Notes: a model not told the origin generated them from the letters alone. A DNA stretch of 64,000 nt from Diploptera punctata (GCA_030220185.1 JASPKZ010001600.1:1032001-1096000); one strand, 5' to 3'. Positions 1-10,905 are shown, counted from the stretch's first letter. Numbers and translations: made by a program.

Positions 1-360
1 AGATTGGTATGCCTAAATTGTCTACCATCCTTTGTCTTCAAAAAAAATATATATAAACGAAAATCTCTTAATTAATAATCAATAATTCACATTCTTCCTT
101 GTATTATCATTAATTAGCTAGATAAGATCTGCCCTTATCTCGCCATCTTTTGGATTGAGTTTTAATTGAATTTGAAATACACAATATGTCGGTATTCTCA
201 TTTAGTTATAATTATTTTCTTAATATGCAAGATTACTCTTGTGACTTTCTTACTTCAACGATTATTTAAATTATTCTCTATTAATTTACACTATAGCTAT
301 TTTCTTTAATCAATTAGTCCTGGGTTCGATTACATACTGGTTCATGCATTTATTGTCCCT

Positions 361-1335
361 TTACTGAGCAAATATAGATTGTATTATAAATATGTTATGG
401 TTATCCATGATGGCCAACCTCTTGTCAAAGTTAAACAGATTATTCGCGCTTTTATCCATTATCACTGTGCGGTATGGTTGCGATGACTTCGCGCTACTCA
501 TATCGTAATCGCGCCTAATTTTTCGCCTTGTGGCTACATTTATTTGGCTATTAGCAATTTGCTCGGAAGGTACGCTTGTAACCCATTTATTTGTAAAAAT
601 CTGTTTTGCAAATACTTGGGTTCTTTGTTCTAACCCGCATACACCGAACCAAGATACATCTGACTTCGGATCTTTCAAATATGTCAAAAACTTTAAGTAA
701 TTGTTAAATGAACATCTACTTTTCAAATGTCTTCTGCGAGCTACCTGCGTTTCAAGTTTCACGCTTGATTTATTTGCAATATCTCTACCGGCTACAAAAA
801 GATCTTTCATATCTGGTGTATCTTGTTCCGACAGTTTACAATTAGAAACATGCACACATTTACACTCAGTATTTTCAATTATTACTTTACGTTTCATTAA
901 CACGTCTTTAGGTATTTTCCCCTGATCCCTAATGATTTCTTCTGTTTGATCACTCGTTGATTTATTTATTTCTACTCCTACAGTTCTAATTTCCTCATGT
1001 ATTTCTGTTACTGATTCCCTGCTAACCTGTTTTGTTTCCTCTAAGTCTTTAGGGTTTTCATCCGTTTTGTTTACCTTTATTCCCATATTCGCTACTGATT
1101 CTTCTATTTTTGCCCCTAACATCTCTCTATCTTTTCTCATCTCATCCCTTAATGTTTCTCTAAACGCCTCTAAATAATTTTTGCTATTTCTCTTCACCGC
1201 TTCTAAATCCTGTTTCCAACTCCTTTCAGTCGCCTCTAATTCCTGTTTCCAACTTCTGTCCATTGCCTCTAATCTTAACATTATCATTTTCATATATTTT
1301 ATAGGGCCATTGGTTGAGTTTCCCTTATCCTCCAT
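361..1335 (-). CDS. gag-like ORF of an LTR retrotransposon
   Basis: A 324-residue open frame whose first 80 residues form a charged coiled coil with an imperfect repeat (RSWKQELEATE / RSWKQDLEAVK). A second charged block rich in E, K and V follows to about residue 150. Coiled-coil N-termini of this kind are common in gag proteins of insect Gypsy-type elements. It lies about 340 bases downstream, on the minus strand, of a primer-binding-site-like sequence, where gag should be. I see no zinc knuckle and no protease or reverse transcriptase behind it inside the window, so the element is truncated or continues past the left edge. The gag assignment rests on position and coiled coil, not on a clear capsid motif. 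Confidence 0.5.
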   Translation of the reverse strand: MEDKGNSTNGPIKYMKMIMLRLEAMDRSWKQELEATERSWKQDLEAVKRNSKNYLEAFRETLRDEMRKDREMLGAKIEESVANMGIKVNKTDENPKDLEETKQVSRESVTEIHEEIRTVGVEINKSTSDQTEEIIRDQGKIPKDVLMKRKVIIENTECKCVHVSNCKLSEQDTPDMKDLFVAGRDIANKSSVKLETQVARRRHLKSRCSFNNYLKFLTYLKDPKSDVSWFGVCGLEQRTQVFAKQIFTNKWVTSVPSEQIANSQINVATRRKIRRDYDMSSAKSSQPYRTVIMDKSANNLFNFDKRLAIMDNHNIFIIQSIFAQ

Positions 1336-1678
1336 TTTATTTATTTTTGATTCCTTTCCTTTTGTTCTAATTTAGAATTTCACACGAGTATTTAAAAGAA
1401 AATATGTATTTCTACCTTTTGCTGGTCTTTTGCTCTTACTGTTATTCTGCCATCTCTCCGGGGTTGTCTGCTCGTCCCTTGTCCTCCAGGTCAGCTTCCA
1501 GGTCCATTCATCTGCTTCACAGTCCAGGATCTCTTGCCTTAGTGGGATGATTTCTCGTCGGTACGTTCTTGGTGTTTCGATATGTTATCACCAATACTTA
1601 GACGAATATTCGAGCGCACCACGTTGATGGGCCATTTACGAAAGGGGTATTAGTAGGGTTCAATGGTTAGTAATGGAT

Positions 1679-1689
1679 GTTGGGCGCCA
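1679..1689 (-). other. retrotransposon primer binding site
   Basis: Read on the minus strand this is TGGCGCCCAAC, the form of a tRNA 3'-end complement used as the minus-strand primer site by many Gypsy-type and retroviral elements. It sits between the putative LTR at higher coordinates and the gag-like ORF at lower coordinates. Confidence 0.5.
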
Positions 1690-2690
1690 GGATTACCGAA
1701 AGGATATCGCCATGTATGAGATCTTAGGTTGCTCAGGTTGGTATCGGTAGAGTTGAGGTTCTTTCTCAGGGATAAGCAAGGAGCTGGCCGGCGCAAGACT
1801 ACGCGAGATGAAGTTTAATAAAAATATTTTATTAATTGATGGACACTATACATGTGAGATTGCAGACACATTTGATGTCGGACAAGGTATTGACCGCAGT
1901 AACGCATTTAGAACTCAAGTTGGAGTCTCGACTAATGGAACAAATTATAAGTGAAGTTAGGTTTGTAGTTTGTTAATTGATCGCCATGCCGGTGCGTCTG
2001 TCCCGACTCCCGTCTTGGTGAGTTCCGTCGGACTCAGGACTCCGAACGCTGAACTTAGAAATGCAGAACTAGAACTAACTTAACATAATTATTGTTGGTA
2101 TAAGGTAAACTTCGTTACCCTCTCTCTGGCATCGTGTCGTCATGAGATCATTACCTTGTCGCGATACAACACTTTATTATATTGGTTGACAACGATTCCT
2201 TATTACCAAAGAAGGAATCGCCGTCTTTCCATTGGATAAGGATCCACCATGTTCCCTGTAGGACACTCCTTTGGGTCAGTGGCCTTTTCCCGCCTATTGC
2301 TAGGTTTCGCGTCTTCGCGGGTTGTCGATTTCGTCATACTGGGTTGTTTACTCGACTCTGTAGTTCCCCAGCCATAAATCATGCTTTGTTAATGACCTGT
2401 CAGCGAAGCTCAGTTTAAGCTCTTGGATTACTGGTCCACCAAGAAATGTCCAGTAATCCGCTAGTAAAATAAGTTTTCTTGAATTTTAACTCTTTTGTAG
2501 CCGCATCAAGGGCCTGTCGCTTAACAAAAGCGGTACCATGTACTTGTTAATGGTTTCCTTAATTACTAACTGATCGTTTATTCCTAATTGTATCAACTTT
2601 GTTTGATTCAATTTATTTTAATTCAATTATATGAAAATCAAAATGCTCGTGTTCTCACGGTTCGATTACATATAAGTTTCATATACCTGC
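1690..2690 (-). repeat. probable 5' LTR region of the gag element
   Basis: This stretch lies just upstream, on the minus strand, of the primer site, where the 5' LTR should be. It holds no coding frame of note and is less AT-rich than its surroundings. No second LTR is in the window, so neither its ends nor its identity can be fixed; the outer limit given is approximate. Confidence 0.3.
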
Positions 2691-2744
2691 GGTTATTATT
2701 TCGTCCTATACACTTAATATGATATATAATGTACGTCCTAATCA

Positions 2745-3640
2745 ATTTATTTATCCTAATTCATTAATCTAGGAGTCGGAGTGAAAGATTCTGCTTCAAC
2801 GTTTAATAGCTGATTAGAGCAACTTTTACATCTATTTAATATATTCTTGGAATCTGTAATCATATCCCCATTTTCATTCCGAATTATGTTTGTTCTAGCC
2901 TGAAACCCTTTCTTCTCTATACTAATTCCCTGATATAATTCTCTAATGTTCCTATTTTTTGCATTCATTTCAAGATCATTAATCTTCTCTCTCAAATATT
3001 CCTTCTTTTTACTCTTTAGTAACCAGGTAGTTTCCCGTCTAATAGTCTACTACCCAATTGCTGTAAATTTACCTCATTTAACTCGTGCAACCATTTCATT
3101 TTTGCTAGCTTCCTTTTTTTACAATGTCGGCACAATCCTCATCAGACCATTTCTTTTTTGTCTCTTTTTTAAATAACAAATGCTTTCTGATGCTGACAAT
3201 TTAATAGTATCTCTTATAGCTTCTCATTCTTTATTTATATCACTTTTTTCTTCGTTTGCCTAATTGTCATCTGAAGATTCCAGTACTTCAAACCTATTAG
3301 CAATTTTAATTTGGTATTCTTGCCGCATTTCATCATTTTTTCATTTTTTTAATCCAAATTTTTCAGAATCATTTTTAGCATTTGTTCCTCTCATAAGCGA
3401 TAGCCGTTGTCTGATTTTCACCCTGACCAGATGATTATCCGAATTGCAGTCTGTCCCCCTAACTGATATAACATCGATAATGCTACTGTGCCAGCGTTTG
3501 TCCACTAATACATGATCTATCTGGTTCCAAGTTTTGAAAGGCCAACAAAACAATTTCTGTAGAGTTTGAAAGAAGTACAACTATAGAAATTCCTTAAAAC
3601 ATTGCAGTTTGGTTGTACCGTTTGACAACTGTCTCCAGAT
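2745..3640 (-). pseudogene. LINE relic: endonuclease end and linker (RTE-like)
   Basis: Minus-strand translation near 3500-3400 reads [17 protein letters not shown] and [14 protein letters not shown], the closing motifs of the apurinic-type endonuclease of RTE-like non-LTR retrotransposons. After frame breaks, 2995-2756 continues with NRNIRELYQGISIEKKGFQ and a segment resembling the linker before the reverse transcriptase. The reverse transcriptase itself is missing. In other genomes such fragments are often labelled craniofacial-development-protein-2-like, but this is transposon sequence. It lies inside the third lipase intron or beyond. Confidence 0.7.
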
Positions 3641-3827
3641 GGCCTTGCTTTCTTTTTAGCAATAAATTCATCTTCTGGAATAGATAGAACTTCTACTGCA
3701 GTTAACGAGGGCTTACAAATTCAATGAAGATATCGCCGCCATACATTATAGGACTGAAGGATAGATTCCATATATGAAAAATAAACGAGTTTAATAATAA
3801 TTAAGATAAGCGTGTGTACAAATAAGG

Positions 3828-4125
3828 CGGTTCCGTGGGGTAAGTGGTTAGACGCTCCCGAGATAGTCAGTGGGTTTCGTGGTGGCCGAGACGCAGCTTG
3901 GGCAGATTTTTCTCGGGGTTTTCTCCCGTTTTCCCCTACCATAATTTCATTCTTCCCATTTGTGCATATTCATTTCACCTATTTCATTTCATTTTGTTCA
4001 TCAGCCCCCGTGATGGTGCCTCAGGCATGGTCGGTCGGCATCATTGTCATTCGCAGACCTGTATATAGGGGCTCATCTCATCTCATCCCTCGACCCGACC
4101 CTGAGTTGGACACGAGTTGAGGATA
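3828..4125 (+). repeat. tRNA-derived SINE, family F
   Basis: A box-A-like stretch (TAAGTGGTTAGACGC) opens the element. A body follows with the motif TCTCGGGGTTTTCTCCCG and a tail rich in CATTTCA, and it ends near 4120. The same body motif recurs in reverse orientation at 11711-11955, which supports a dispersed family. Confidence 0.5.
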
Positions 4126-4164
4126 TTTATTTATTTTATGTGTACAAATAGTTTTTCTTACTAG

Positions 4165-4290
4165 CTTATTCTTCTTCTTCACTTCAGGGGTAGGCAAATT
4201 GCCTGTTCCGCCTCACAGTTGTTCTGTCCATCTTTTCACTGGCCTTCCTACATTCCTTTAACCTCTTGGCTTGTAGTTGAATGCTGCTCT
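4165..4290 (-). repeat. LINE 3' end fragment, GAA-tailed family
   Basis: Read on the minus strand it encodes a degenerate GRP-K-RWTEQ-like C-terminus, then a conserved AACAGG-x-AAT-x-TGCCT segment, and ends in an AAGAAGAAGAA tail. The same ending is found at 32882 (minus) and 41870 (minus). Confidence 0.5.
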
Positions 4291-4653
4291 TCCAAACTCA
4301 TCTCTCTCACAGTGTTTTTACTAGCTCATGACCTAATTTCACAGCTACGAGCCGCCACTGCCTCTGATAATAGGATAATGAATATTGAGTTTAGGTGCTT
4401 TGCTTTTCATGTAGCCTATATAAAATTTAAGGAATGCCACCTTAGGGATGGCGATTGGAGTTTGGAATGGCTGTCACGTAACGTGAACTACATGCTATCT
4501 GAATCGTTCATTCAATAGAACGATTCAGATTGAACGAAATCGTTGGTTGAGAAGTAAATAATTATCGCTAATTAATATAAGTAGAAGTCTAAAGTTGTGA
4601 GATTATATACACCTCAAACATGGGTATAATAAAGTGTGGTAAATAAAACTTAC

Positions 4654-4754
4654 CTTGCAGTTAAAGCTGCTACAACTCTTATATTAGATACAGCATGAAG
4701 ATAACCCTGCTCTCTTATTGACCCATAATCCACGAGAATAATATTTACATCCCC
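4654..4754 (-). CDS. Lipase exon (third visible), pancreatic-lipase-type
   Basis: This 101-base exon reads GDVNIILVDYGS, then IREQGYLHAVSNIRVVAALT. It matches the conserved block of the pancreatic lipase family that follows the oxyanion strand: NVI-VDW, then a YxxAxxNxRxVG helix. The usual tryptophan of VDW is tyrosine here. It starts after a good acceptor (a pyrimidine-rich stretch and TGCAG) and ends at a GTAAGT donor. The previous exon ends in phase 0 and this one starts in phase 0, so the join is exact. It leaves in phase 2 toward an exon that must carry the GHSLG serine motif; I do not find that exon in the remaining 4.6 kb, so it probably lies beyond the left edge. Confidence 0.85.
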
Positions 4755-4824
4755 CTGCACATATAGAAAATACATGCAATTTATATTATTGAACATCATA
4801 TCTTATTTCACTTCTTTAAATCTT

Positions 4825-4825
4825 G

Positions 4826-4890
<65 letters not shown>
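4825..4890. repeat. (AAT)n microsatellite, 3' tail of the adjacent LINE
   Basis: About 22 uninterrupted AAT units. On the minus strand it directly follows the C-terminus of the LINE fragment at 4905-5290, so it is most simply that element's (ATT)n tail, possibly expanded later. Confidence 0.9.
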
Positions 4891-4899
4891 CATACTTTT

Positions 4900-5290
4900 T
4901 TAATTAGGAATATTCCACAATACAGTGTTCCTCCTTCAACCCAAAGTGATTTGTCGCCAGAGGTTTCTGTCTAGAGCATCATCTTCCCTCAGATCTCTAG
5001 CTTCCATGCTTCTCCTCACTCCATCCATCCAACGTTCTCTAGGTCTGCCTCTTCCACTTCTTCCATTAACTTTCCAATTAAGGATCTTCTGTTGTATTCT
5101 CTCTTATTTCATTCTTATGAGGTGTCCATACCAGTTCAAACGTTTTTCTTCTATCTTTTCTAATATTTTTTTTTTCAACTTGCATAATTTCCTTTATTGT
5201 GCTGTTTCTGACCTTATCCCTTCTTGAAATTCTTATCGATCGCCTGCAAAGTCCATTTCTACTGCTAATAGCTTGTTGGCTTGTTTCTAC
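4900..5290 (-). pseudogene. LINE C-terminus, triplet-tailed family
   Basis: Frame-broken minus-strand translation gives NKLLAVEMDF, then RRSIRISRRDKVRNSTIKEI, NWYGHLIRMK, a GRSGRGRPRERWMDGVR-like stretch and DRNLWRQ. This is the usual order after the thumb of endonuclease-type non-LTR retrotransposons. The same family is at 25275-25800, where the matching text is ALEMDYLRRSARKSKLEHI. It is 5'-truncated where the next microsatellite begins. Confidence 0.7.
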
Positions 5291-5294
5291 TTAC

Positions 5295-5403
<109 letters not shown>

Positions 5404-5494
5404 TTATACTTATTCTGGCAGAATTAAGATCCGAAGACCTTCTCTTCCACTGAACCAGCACAAATTACAAATAAGTTTACAATATAGTTTATAT

Positions 5495-5496
<2 letters not shown>

Positions 5497-5544
<48 letters not shown>

Positions 5545-5660
5545 ATTGAAAATATATTAAAAGTTGCAATAAACATTTCATATGGAAACAACCTTTTATA
5601 CTATAAACAGAATAATAATAATGATAATAATAATAATTATTATTATTATTATTACTATTA
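5497..5660. repeat. (AT)n and (AAT/ATT)n low-complexity tracts
   Basis: A 44-base AT repeat (5498-5541) is followed at 5610-5660 by mixed AAT and ATT triplets. Open frames across it are artefacts of the repeats. Confidence 0.9.
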
Positions 5661-5929
5661 TTATACAAATACAATAAATTAAACGAGAAACTCCAATTAA
5701 TACACATACCTTTAACGGGGTAATGATAAATCCATGGTTAGAGCATAATAAATTTAGGCATTTTTTAAAACTTGGCGAATATATTTATAATAACGGACGC
5801 AACTTTCGCCAACATAATTATTAGTAAAAGGTGATGATTTATAAATCTCCCATTGGTGTAGTGTATTAGTTTATAAAAATTGTAGTGGATCAGAGACATT
5901 GGACTGCATTAAATAATTCGTCTATCTAT

Positions 5930-6225
5930 CCATACTATGGCTTAACAGTCCCTGGCCTTCCAAAATCCTGCTCCATTCTTCTCTGTTCCCAGCCACCGTC
6001 CAATTCCTTACTCTCAGAAGTGTAGTGTCGTTTGCACGTGCAGTGTCCTCCCAGCGACCTCTCGGCCGTCGTTATATTGTACTTCTTCCTCCTAAATGCC
6101 CCTATAAGACATTTCCTGGTTCTCGTTGTCCGTCCACTCTTACCACATGACAGCCCATAAGAGTATTTTCAGTCTAATAACATCTGGAATTTGAGGTTCT
6201 CTGTATAGTTGTCAATTCTTCATTT
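5930..6225 (-). pseudogene. LINE C-terminal fragment
   Basis: Broken minus-strand frames read REPQIPDVIRLKILLWAVMW, then RANDTTLLRVRNWTVAGNRE and EWSRILEGQGLLSHSMD. This resembles the RLRWAGHVxRM ... REEWRxLLxxA ending of endonuclease/reverse-transcriptase LINEs. Several stops and shifts are present. Confidence 0.55.
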
Positions 6226-6424
6226 CTTCTAATTATTAGAAGAAATGAATAAACAATTACAATCTAGATTAAATTTTACAAGTAATGATTGATATAATTA
6301 GGAATTGAATGAAATTAAATATAATGAATTCATAACATCACAACTTATTTCATTATAAGGTTAACTAAAAATACAATTATTTCCCGTTACAAAAAATGAG
6401 TCTTAACAGTCTTAACAAAAATTC

Positions 6425-7305
6425 GTATAAATAAAGGAAATGGTCCTGGAGAAACTTGCGTAGAAATCAACAATGGACTTCGACAAGGTTGCCCTCTTTC
6501 GCCAGTACTTTTTAATATATATTTAGATGATATCATTAGTACATGGCAAACTTTTTTGGATGGACATTTTATGATAAACGGTACAAAAATGAACTGTCTT
6601 TTATTCGCAGATCAGCAGATCATTGTAGCTTCCTCAGAAAATCAACTACAAAGATCAGTTTATAAATTATGGAAACTAATAAACGATTATAATTTAAATA
6701 TATCAACAGCATAAAAGGACAAAAATTGTAATTGGAGCAAACATAATTGAACAAGTAACTTCTTTCAGTTATCTGGGATGCATGATATCGTACCAGCAAA
6801 ATTTGGACATGGAGAAGAAATTAGGGAAATTTCAACAGATATGTGGTTCAATAAGAAGATATTTGAGAAATAAGACCACAAGGGAAACTCAATTAAAATT
6901 TTACAAAACAGTAGCCGTTCCAACATTAACATACGGGTCTGAGACTTGGCCTTTAACGATATCTGATAAAAATAAAATTGAGACAATAGAAATGAGATTT
7001 CTCAGATCAGTTGCAGGTGTATCTCTAAGAGATCAAAAGAGAAGTCAAGATATCAGAGATGAACTACAAATCTATAATATAAACGAGAAAATACACACAA
7101 ATAAACGTAATTGGTTTGAACATATACAAAGAATGCCAAATAATCGCTTATCAAAACAGCTGCTTCATTACAGGCCTCTAGGCCGAAGAAATGTAGGAAG
7201 ACCAAAACGTCATAGGAAGGACGACCTGCGGCATGTAGTGCGCCGGGGAGTGGAACGGGCCAACAGGCCCATACCTTGAAGAAGATGATGATGATGACAG
7301 TTATA
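6425..7305 (+). pseudogene. LINE reverse transcriptase 3' half, 5'-truncated
   Basis: Plus-strand translation opens with GPGETCVEINNGLRQGCPLS and PVLFNIYLDDII, the palm of a non-LTR reverse transcriptase. The active-site box reads LLFADQQ where the related copy at 53.9 kb has LFADDQ, so the second catalytic aspartate is lost. An intact 165-residue frame follows (6782-7276): YGSETWPL, RFLRSVAGVSLRDQKRSQDI, then GRRNVGRPKRHRKDDLRHVV. It ends with a short (GAT)n tail near 7285-7300. A stop near 6713 and a frame change separate palm from thumb. Confidence 0.8.
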
Positions 7306-8400
7306 TATAATAAATTACTATTTGCATTTAACTTTTATCAACTGGTAGTACTGTTCTATACTGATTGAATAAAACTTACTTTGTTAACTCCTATACTAAT
7401 AATGGCCTAATTATCATTCTGCTTTTAGGGAAGTAAGTTGATTTTACCAGAGAGGCCTTGGTATGCACTGACAACGGGATGTAATTGCTCAACTTACTTC
7501 CCTAGGGAAGAAAAGTAATGGACTTAATTAATAATGTAAAAATGTTACCTTAATTAAAATTTTTCATATCTATTTTTCGACTTTGCTAATAATAGAAAAT
7601 GAACCGCAGCATTTGCCGCTTCTTCTACATCACAATTAATCATATCTGTAATTATTATGCAGTATGAAAATGTTATTTAAAATGTCTGCCACTAATTCAG
7701 ACAACAATAAACAATTGCAGTTGTTTTGTCAACATTCATTTGCTATCAAACAATTGAAGTTTTCAAACCAAGATATAAACTCACACGAAATATAAAAATT
7801 AAACATAATTATTGGTATAGGAGTGAACAAAATTATATACGCAATTCGGGTACATTACTAGTCTTGAACTTATTTGCTAGTCCTCGCTAAAGCTCGACTT
7901 CCCTTATTGCGTACATAACTATTGTTTCTTTGTAAAATAAAGTTGTGACTTAAACAGCGGAAGTTATATAGGCCCTTGCACACATAGTTAACGAATTGGG
8001 TTCATTATATAAATTGTTTGCAAAGTAGCCTAACAGCTGAATGAGACAAACCATTATAATTAGTGCCAAACAGGCATTACATTACAATAACAGAGAAATA
8101 AAAAAAGAACATAATTTAAAAAATGCAGAATAGTACTAAATAAAGAGCAATATAGATTAAAAAAAAGGCAAATATATTGTCTTCTCATAACGTTTGATAG
8201 ATCACGAATAGCATGACTGTATACTCTAATTTTTTTATGGTCATCAATAAAAAAAACGTTTTTCCAATTGCGAGTAATTCAGTTTTCATTGAGCCACCAA
8301 TTACCTAGTAAGGTCAATATAGGAAATTTAGTGTGTTAATCTTTCTCCATTTTGCATTATTGTTAAGAAAGTACCATTAGTAGTAGGGCCTAGTATTAGT
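7306..8400. other. No recognisable gene
   Basis: AT-rich intronic sequence. I see no open frame with family resemblance and no clear repeat ends. It lies in the lipase intron between 4754 and 10429. Confidence 0.5.
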
Positions 8401-8407
8401 AGTGGTA

Positions 8408-8866
8408 CACTCTAATTCAACCCAGGAAGTTACTACAGACCTTATGGGCTATGCCAGTGCCCCCCTACCTACAGAGGGTAGATGTTGCCAAACTCATAAT
8501 ACCGGTATTTGTTTGTTAAGGAGGGGTGGAGCGGCAAGGTTAGCAGTGCTTTTTGCAAATCTATGTACTATACATTTAAAAAAACATAGTTTTTCTTTTA
8601 CGGCATGCAAACTATTTTTATAGTAAATATGAGAGTCGACACTTTCACAAAGGATATTACAGATCCGGAAGAGCTCAGTGACAAGTGGTAACTGTTTTTT
8701 TTTCTTTAAGAGGGGGTGGCTTGGACGTCTACAACTTACAACTATGTACCTGCTGTGTTGCAATCTTCAGTTTTATATAAGACTTTCTCTCAAGAAAATA
8801 CTGTTAAAATGGCAACCCAGTTCCCTATTCCAAACACACGGTAACTTCCTGGGTTGAATCTGAGTG
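8408..8866. mobile_element. MITE with 26-bp terminal inverted repeats
   Basis: Left end 8408-8433 and right end 8841-8866 are reverse complements with two mismatches (CACTC at the tip, ATTCAACCCAGGAAGTTAC inside). The flanks carry the same five bases TGGTA on both sides. The 459-bp element has no coding capacity. A CAC tip with a 5-bp duplication would suit a Transib-like transposase, but this is only inference from the ends. Confidence 0.75.
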
Positions 8867-9014
8867 TGGTAGCATCTGCATTATCAATCCCCCGATGGTA
8901 TCTATCTTTTAATGGTGGAAGGGCTTGCGTGTCTAAATGACTTTGCTAGGTATGTTTATGGTATCATTGATGCCAAATGGGTTATAACTTATAAGCCAGA
9001 CTAAACTAGATACC

Positions 9015-9062
9015 TTGGTCGCTGGGTTTGATAGCGCCAGTGAGTTTCTTAGTTAATAGTAG
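9015..9062 (+). repeat. 3' end of LINE family A, short fragment
   Basis: The text TTTGATAGCGCCAGTGAGTT matches the terminal bases of the family-A copies ending near 47690 and 57580, which read CCAGTGAGTTAG. A short TAG repeat follows. Confidence 0.35.
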
Positions 9063-9099
9063 TAGTAGTGGTAGTTGTTATTCAGTATAGGGCATCTAT

Positions 9100-9700
9100 G
9101 TCTTTGTTCAGAACTCCAAGTTCCGTGCGGAGCGCGGTACTAACTCTGGAGGATGTATTTGTATCCCTTCCTACTTCTCCGGCGGGATCTGTACGAAAGA
9201 CTACATTGTCACGAACGCTTATAACAGGAGGAATCGAAATATAAAACGACGCAGAAACAGGGGCGAAGCACTTATTAATGAATAGTATTTACTGGTTTAC
9301 AGTGTTAAATACCTCAAAAGATTTTAATCTGCAACATTTAATATTTGCCTGAACAAAACATTCAGAACCAACAGGCATATATGTACAAACAAAACAAAAT
9401 ATGAGAATACGTTGAACATATTCATGTATTTCTATACCGTTTTAACAAACATGATTTAATATTTCTTGGTACAGGAAAAAAATAAGTGGGTAATTTATTG
9501 CTCCTACTGTAGGAAAATAAATCACCTGTTTTCAGCGTGCTACTTCCGGGGCATTCTTACTTGACACTTCACATTTCTTATTTTACTACAATATAATATT
9601 AAAATATAAAATTAGTACTTGATAAACCAGCCGTCCTCAAATAAATTAAAGTCCTGTTTTAAAACTTCTTCAAGTAGTTAAAATTATGGCCTTTCAAAAC
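9100..9700. other. No recognisable gene
   Basis: Mixed AT-rich sequence of the second visible lipase intron. Nothing identifiable by reading. Confidence 0.4.
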
Positions 9701-9717
9701 GTTTCATATTCTGCATT

Positions 9718-10125
9718 TCAACTGATACGAATGTTGTTGTATAAATTGTACAACGGGTTCAGGTCTGCGGGCGTGTTCTTGTTGAGGAAGTCTGCATTCT
9801 CAGCTTCTTTTAAAATTTCTATGTCTTCTAGGATGCTAATCTTGCCATTGTTATTCTCTCTGTGTAATTTTGACATATTATTATCGATTTTGACGAACTG
9901 ATGACCCGTTTCTAGTATATGTTTGGCAAAAATTGATTTTCCTTCGTTATTAATGGATTTTTAAAATGTTCAGTGTATCTTGTCTTAAAATTTCTTGTTG
10001 TTCTACCGATGTAAAACTTGTAATTTTTGTACTTTTGTAATTTTAGTATTTATTTGTTTGATACGATGTTGTCGAGTTGACTAGTTTTAAAGGCGATTTA
10101 TGTTTTTCTCTTGTTTCTTCATCGA
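9718..10125 (-). pseudogene. Penelope-like element: GIY-YIG endonuclease end
   Basis: Minus-strand translation reads KFYIGRTTRNFKTRYTEHF, the GIY-YIG signature of the C-terminal endonuclease of Penelope-like retroelements. After one frameshift it continues NEGKSIFAKHILETGHQF, then ILEDIEILKEAENADFLNK and NPLYNLYNN, with a TGA at 9720-9718. The catalytic-type arginine (GRTTRNFKTR) and the downstream H-x4-TGH pattern are visible. Cysteines usually found before the YIG are replaced by tyrosine. No reverse transcriptase part is attached here. Confidence 0.75.
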
Positions 10126-10428
10126 ATTAGCTAATTTAACGTTTCAAAATTGGGAGAGATATTCTGTGCCAAACAAATATGAAGGCTTGATTCTCGCAAG
10201 GCCTCCATGCTAGACGTAGCCATGCTCATCACTGCGTTTGACGAGTGAAACTGAACCAAGTCACCAGGTAGTGGAGCGCTCCCGGAGCTTATCAATGCGT
10301 ACTGTCTCATGGAGTTCGTGTTTACATCGCTGGTCAAGGGGATCAAATGAAAAGATCTCATTCGTTAGTTGTTAATACTAGTAGCTTAATAAGTATTATT
10401 TTATATAAAATTTAAAATAATTACTTAC

Positions 10429-10591
10429 ACTTCGTAAGAAAGCATCAACCAGAGGTCGATCCTCAGTTTCGTTTGTTTGACCTTGATATCCGTGTATGTA
10501 TACAATAGTTTCTTTCTGACTGTCATAATAAGAACCATCAACACTCCATGTTGTATCTCCAACTATGTAAAATGGATCTACAGGATTGTTC
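10429..10591 (-). CDS. Lipase exon (second visible), pancreatic-lipase-type
   Basis: A 163-base exon reads NNPVDPFYIVGDTTWSVDGS, then YYDSQKETIVYIHGYQGQTN and EDRPLVDAFLRS. The VYIHGY is the conserved [FYL]-x-x-HG[FWY] oxyanion-loop strand of the lipase family, and DAFLRS is the helix before the next strand. The acceptor is TTCCTAG and the donor is a perfect GTAAGT. The single G at its start completes an AGG arginine codon with the AG that ends exon 17157-17286 (phase 2), giving LYTRNNP, the usual FxLYTRxNP of the family. It leaves in phase 0. Confidence 0.88.
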
Positions 10592-10741
10592 CTAGGAATT
10601 ATTAAACATAACGTTAAATTCATTAAACAAAAATAGCTACATTAGTTCTAATTATTTATTCGGACTAAGTAGGCAGACTTCCCTGATCTCAGAGACCTTA
10701 AAAATCTATTGCACTATCCCAGTATATTATATATGAATAAA

Positions 10742-10905
10742 ATTAAGTCTACTACGGTGTGATACCTAATAGCTTAAATCGTTGAAGTACTGGTTTACAG
10801 AACCAGAGATATTGGGTTCAAATCCTGATTTAGGCATATATTTTTCTCTTCAAATGTAATTTGTCATTGAGTGAGAAGTGATAAATGTAATATTAAATAT
10901 GGAAT
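10742..10905 (+). repeat. tRNA-derived SINE, family E, copy 1
   Basis: It contains TAGCTTAAATCGTTGAAG (box-A-like) and GGGTTCAAATCC (box B), 35-40 bases apart, and then an AT-rich tail with TTGTCATTGAGTGAGAAGTG. Copy 2 at 11035-11205 repeats the whole order. Confidence 0.55.

Noticed and set aside
3812..4120. 102-residue plus-strand frame as a protein
   Set aside because: It overlaps a SINE-like repeat with a second member at 11711-11955, and codon content follows the repeat.
4774..4974. Poly-asparagine open frame
   Set aside because: Translation of the (AAT)n microsatellite; no coding support. The same applies to 5199-5453 and the poly-leucine frame at 42642-42842.
10131..10361. 76-residue minus-strand frame as another lipase exon
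   Set aside because: No lipase motif, no good splice sites, and it lies inside the intron between two phase-matched exons.
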